This document shows positions 62,395 through 64,000 of a stretch of 64,000 bases of DNA, piece by piece. Location of the stretch: the NCBI RefSeq assembly GCF_900109365.1, contig NZ_FNZR01000001.1, forward strand, positions 558,001-622,000, in the 5' to 3' direction. Source of the DNA: Parapedobacter koreensis (lineage in GTDB: Bacteria; Bacteroidota; Bacteroidia; Sphingobacteriales; Sphingobacteriaceae). The first letter of the stretch is position 1. The number at the start of each line of letters is the position of its first letter. The position numbers were made by a program, and so were the translations under genes. The notes beneath the pieces are model-generated. The model saw only the letters and a program-made list of their open reading frames with translations, did not search any database and was not told the DNA's origin.

Positions 62395-63743
62395 CGTTTT
62401 TTCCAGCTCGGCTTCGGTTTGCCTGCATTTCCCCCTCGTTTTGCAACCCGCTGGAATTGGCCGGTTTTTTTTTGTTTGCCAACGTTTTGCTTGGCAGCCT
62501 TTTTTTCGTGGAAAGCTCCTTTGAAATCCGGATTGTCCTTACGTTTCTGCGCATCAATCTCCCGTGCGATGGCTTGCCGTTCGTCAAACCCGGTTTCTGC
62601 TATCGCGACCCCTTCGGGGATATCGGATACCGGAATCTGTTGGCGGATTAATTTTTCGATTTTATCGATATAATACGCTTCTGCAGGATTGCAGAAGGTG
62701 ATGGCATCCCCTGTTTGGAATGCCCTGCCCGTACGGCCTATACGGTGTACATAATCCTCAATGACGATGGGTACGTCAAAATTGATGACGTGGCTCACAT
62801 TGCTCACGTCCAGTCCACGCGCTGCCACGTCCGTGGCGACCAATATCCGGATATCCCCTTCCTTAAATGCGTTGATGGAATTTATGCGCGTGTTTTGTCC
62901 TTTATTGGCATGGATTACCCTGACATTCTCCGTACCATACTTTCGTTCGACAAAGCTGAATACATTGTCTGCCACCATCTTGGTTTTGCAAAACACGATG
63001 AGCCGGTGCAAAGTATCATCATCTTTGAGCAAATATTGCAGCAAATTGATTTTGGTCTTGAGGTTGGGCACATAATACAGCATTTGCCTTACCGTCTGTG
63101 CAGGTGTAGCCTGCTCACTCACTTCCACGATGGTAGGGAATGCCAGAAAGTCACCTGCGATCTTATGTACCAGCTCACTCATGGTCGCCGAGAAGAGCAG
63201 GTTTTGCCGTTTACGGGGTACCACCTCCAATATCCGGTGCAGCTTGCTGATGAAACCCATATCCATCATCTTATCGGCCTCATCCATCACGAGTACCTTC
63301 AGTGATTTGGTGACGATATGCCCAGCTAGATACAGGTCGAGAAACCGACCCGGTGTAGCCACGATGATATCTACACCCTGTTCCAGTGTGGCGATTTGCG
63401 TCTTGGGGCCGAGGCCACCATAGAGTACCACCGTACGCAGATCCGTGTATTTTGCAAATAAACGGATGTTTTCTTCAATTTGCATGGCCAGTTCGCGTGT
63501 CGGCGAAAGGATAAGCGCCCGTGCATCGTTGCCCTGGGCGTAATTGAGCTTCATCAGGATAGGCAGCACGAAAGCCGCAGTTTTGCCCGTACCGGTCTGC
63601 GCAATACCCATCACGTCCTGCCCGGCCAGCGCCGGAGGAATGGCCTTTTGCTGAATAGGAGTTGGCGTGGTGTACCCCGCTTCCTCAATCGCATTCAGGA
63701 TTTGCCTGTTGAACTTGAAATCCGAAAAGGTATTCCGCTCCAT
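62391..63743 (-). CDS. DEAD-box RNA helicase (RhlE-like)
   Basis: 450 residues from MERNTFSDF. Helicase motifs in order: Q motif FNRQILNAIEEAGYTTPTPIQ, AQTGTGKT (I), PTRELA (Ia), ATPGRF, VMDEADKM (II), SAT (III), RGLDV, and HRIGRTGR (VI). The tail is basic and rich in Lys/Gly/Gln (KKAAKQNVGKQKKTGQFQ), which binds RNA. An in-frame ATG 21 bp upstream is possible. Confidence 0.95.
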   Translation of the reverse strand: MERNTFSDFKFNRQILNAIEEAGYTTPTPIQQKAIPPALAGQDVMGIAQTGTGKTAAFVLPILMKLNYAQGNDARALILSPTRELAMQIEENIRLFAKYTDLRTVVLYGGLGPKTQIATLEQGVDIIVATPGRFLDLYLAGHIVTKSLKVLVMDEADKMMDMGFISKLHRILEVVPRKRQNLLFSATMSELVHKIAGDFLAFPTIVEVSEQATPAQTVRQMLYYVPNLKTKINLLQYLLKDDDTLHRLIVFCKTKMVADNVFSFVERKYGTENVRVIHANKGQNTRINSINAFKEGDIRILVATDVAARGLDVSNVSHVINFDVPIVIEDYVHRIGRTGRAFQTGDAITFCNPAEAYYIDKIEKLIRQQIPVSDIPEGVAIAETGFDERQAIAREIDAQKRKDNPDFKGAFHEKKAAKQNVGKQKKTGQFQRVAKRGGNAGKPKPSWKKR

Positions 63744-63797
63744 CCGGCAAAGATAGGGAATCAATCCAATGTTTGCGTGAATCCTTCTCGTCCATTT

Positions 63798-64000
63798 TCA
63801 ACCCGACCGCTTCACCAGCAATACCTCATCGCTATCTAACAACAGGTAGCCGTATTCGTAGCAAAAGCGGTATTGGTGGCCTTTACCTGTCTCGTACATA
63901 TCGGTGATGTAATCAAAATTAAATCCTTCTTTAACCAGCGTTTTCCACCTCACTTTTACCTTTCCCTCGGGATTGAGGGTTTCGAGGATTCTTCGGTTGC
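63798..64000 (-). CDS. Hypothetical protein, C-terminal part only
   Basis: The last 67 codons of a minus-strand gene whose start is outside the window, ending with TGA at 63798. The visible part (KVKVRWKTLVKEGFNFDY, MYETGKGHQYRFCYEYGYLLLD, EVLLVKRSG) is a compact beta-rich domain of a kind conserved in Sphingobacteria without a known role. Confidence 0.6.
   Translation of the reverse strand, partial: NRRILETLNPEGKVKVRWKTLVKEGFNFDYITDMYETGKGHQYRFCYEYGYLLLDSDEVLLVKRSG

Overview
The window comes from a Bacteroidota chromosome, most likely a member of the Sphingobacteriaceae. The signs are a SusC/SusD pair with a DUF3823 lipoprotein, many lipoprotein signal peptides, a GldC homologue, a long LspA, and -7 boxes of the TAnnTTTG type with weak or absent Shine-Dalgarno sequences. 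Base composition (a little under 50% GC by eye) would suit a Parapedobacter/Olivibacter-like genus; this is a guess, not a classification. No rRNA, tRNA, CRISPR array, prophage or insertion sequence was recognised.

Left half (1-32.7 kb): almost every gene is on the minus strand and deals with extracytoplasmic carbohydrate. From right to left in transcription order: a Gfo/Idh/MocA oxidoreductase; a GDSL + alpha/beta-hydrolase + GH95 fusion; a lipoprotein with a cytochrome c domain; a membrane-tethered regulator; an operon with an exported ManD-type dehydratase, a PQQ-type dehydrogenase with cytochrome c domain, a mutarotase-like protein, a SnoaL-like lipoprotein and an ACS-type MFS transporter; an operon with a second PQQ/cytochrome c enzyme, a TIM-barrel epimerase-like protein and a DUF1080/FG-GAP protein; then a polysaccharide utilisation locus (small secreted protein, SusC, SusD, DUF3823, GH43, GH99-like, GH92) of probable alpha-mannan type.

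The main discovery is a shared promoter architecture before five of these transcription units (10500-10552, 15889-15941, 22350-22402, 31362-31413, 32778-32830). Each has three direct 11-bp repeats (consensus TAACAAAGCAT on the plus strand) and, exactly 12 bp downstream (11 in one case), a -7 box. This is how SARP-type OmpR-fold activators bind in actinomycetes. The cluster itself encodes a LamG/Kelch sensor with one membrane helix and a cytoplasmic winged helix plus helical-repeat domain (22442-24997), the obvious candidate activator. I infer one co-regulated system that senses a sugar outside the cytoplasm and switches on its capture, oxidation and uptake.

Middle (32.8-48.5 kb): a PadR/membrane-protein pair; a siderophore receptor, PepSY protein and small membrane protein with a divergent AraC regulator; KDPG aldolase and KDG kinase (which could finish the route begun by the exported ManD-type dehydratase); a gamma-family PLP enzyme; a GNAT protein; a 2H phosphoesterase; an ECF sigma factor; and a LytS-type kinase with a cysteine-less TlpA-like sensor, followed by its LytTR regulator.

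Right (48.5-64 kb): mostly housekeeping genes (glyA, an A-type Fe-S carrier, ileS, a DksA/TraR protein, lspA, gnd, an RmlD-like reductase, a thioesterase, EVE, GldC, a DEAD-box helicase) with another GH43 and another DUF1080 protein. An array of eleven 11-bp TTACC repeats lies between the Fe-S carrier and ileS.
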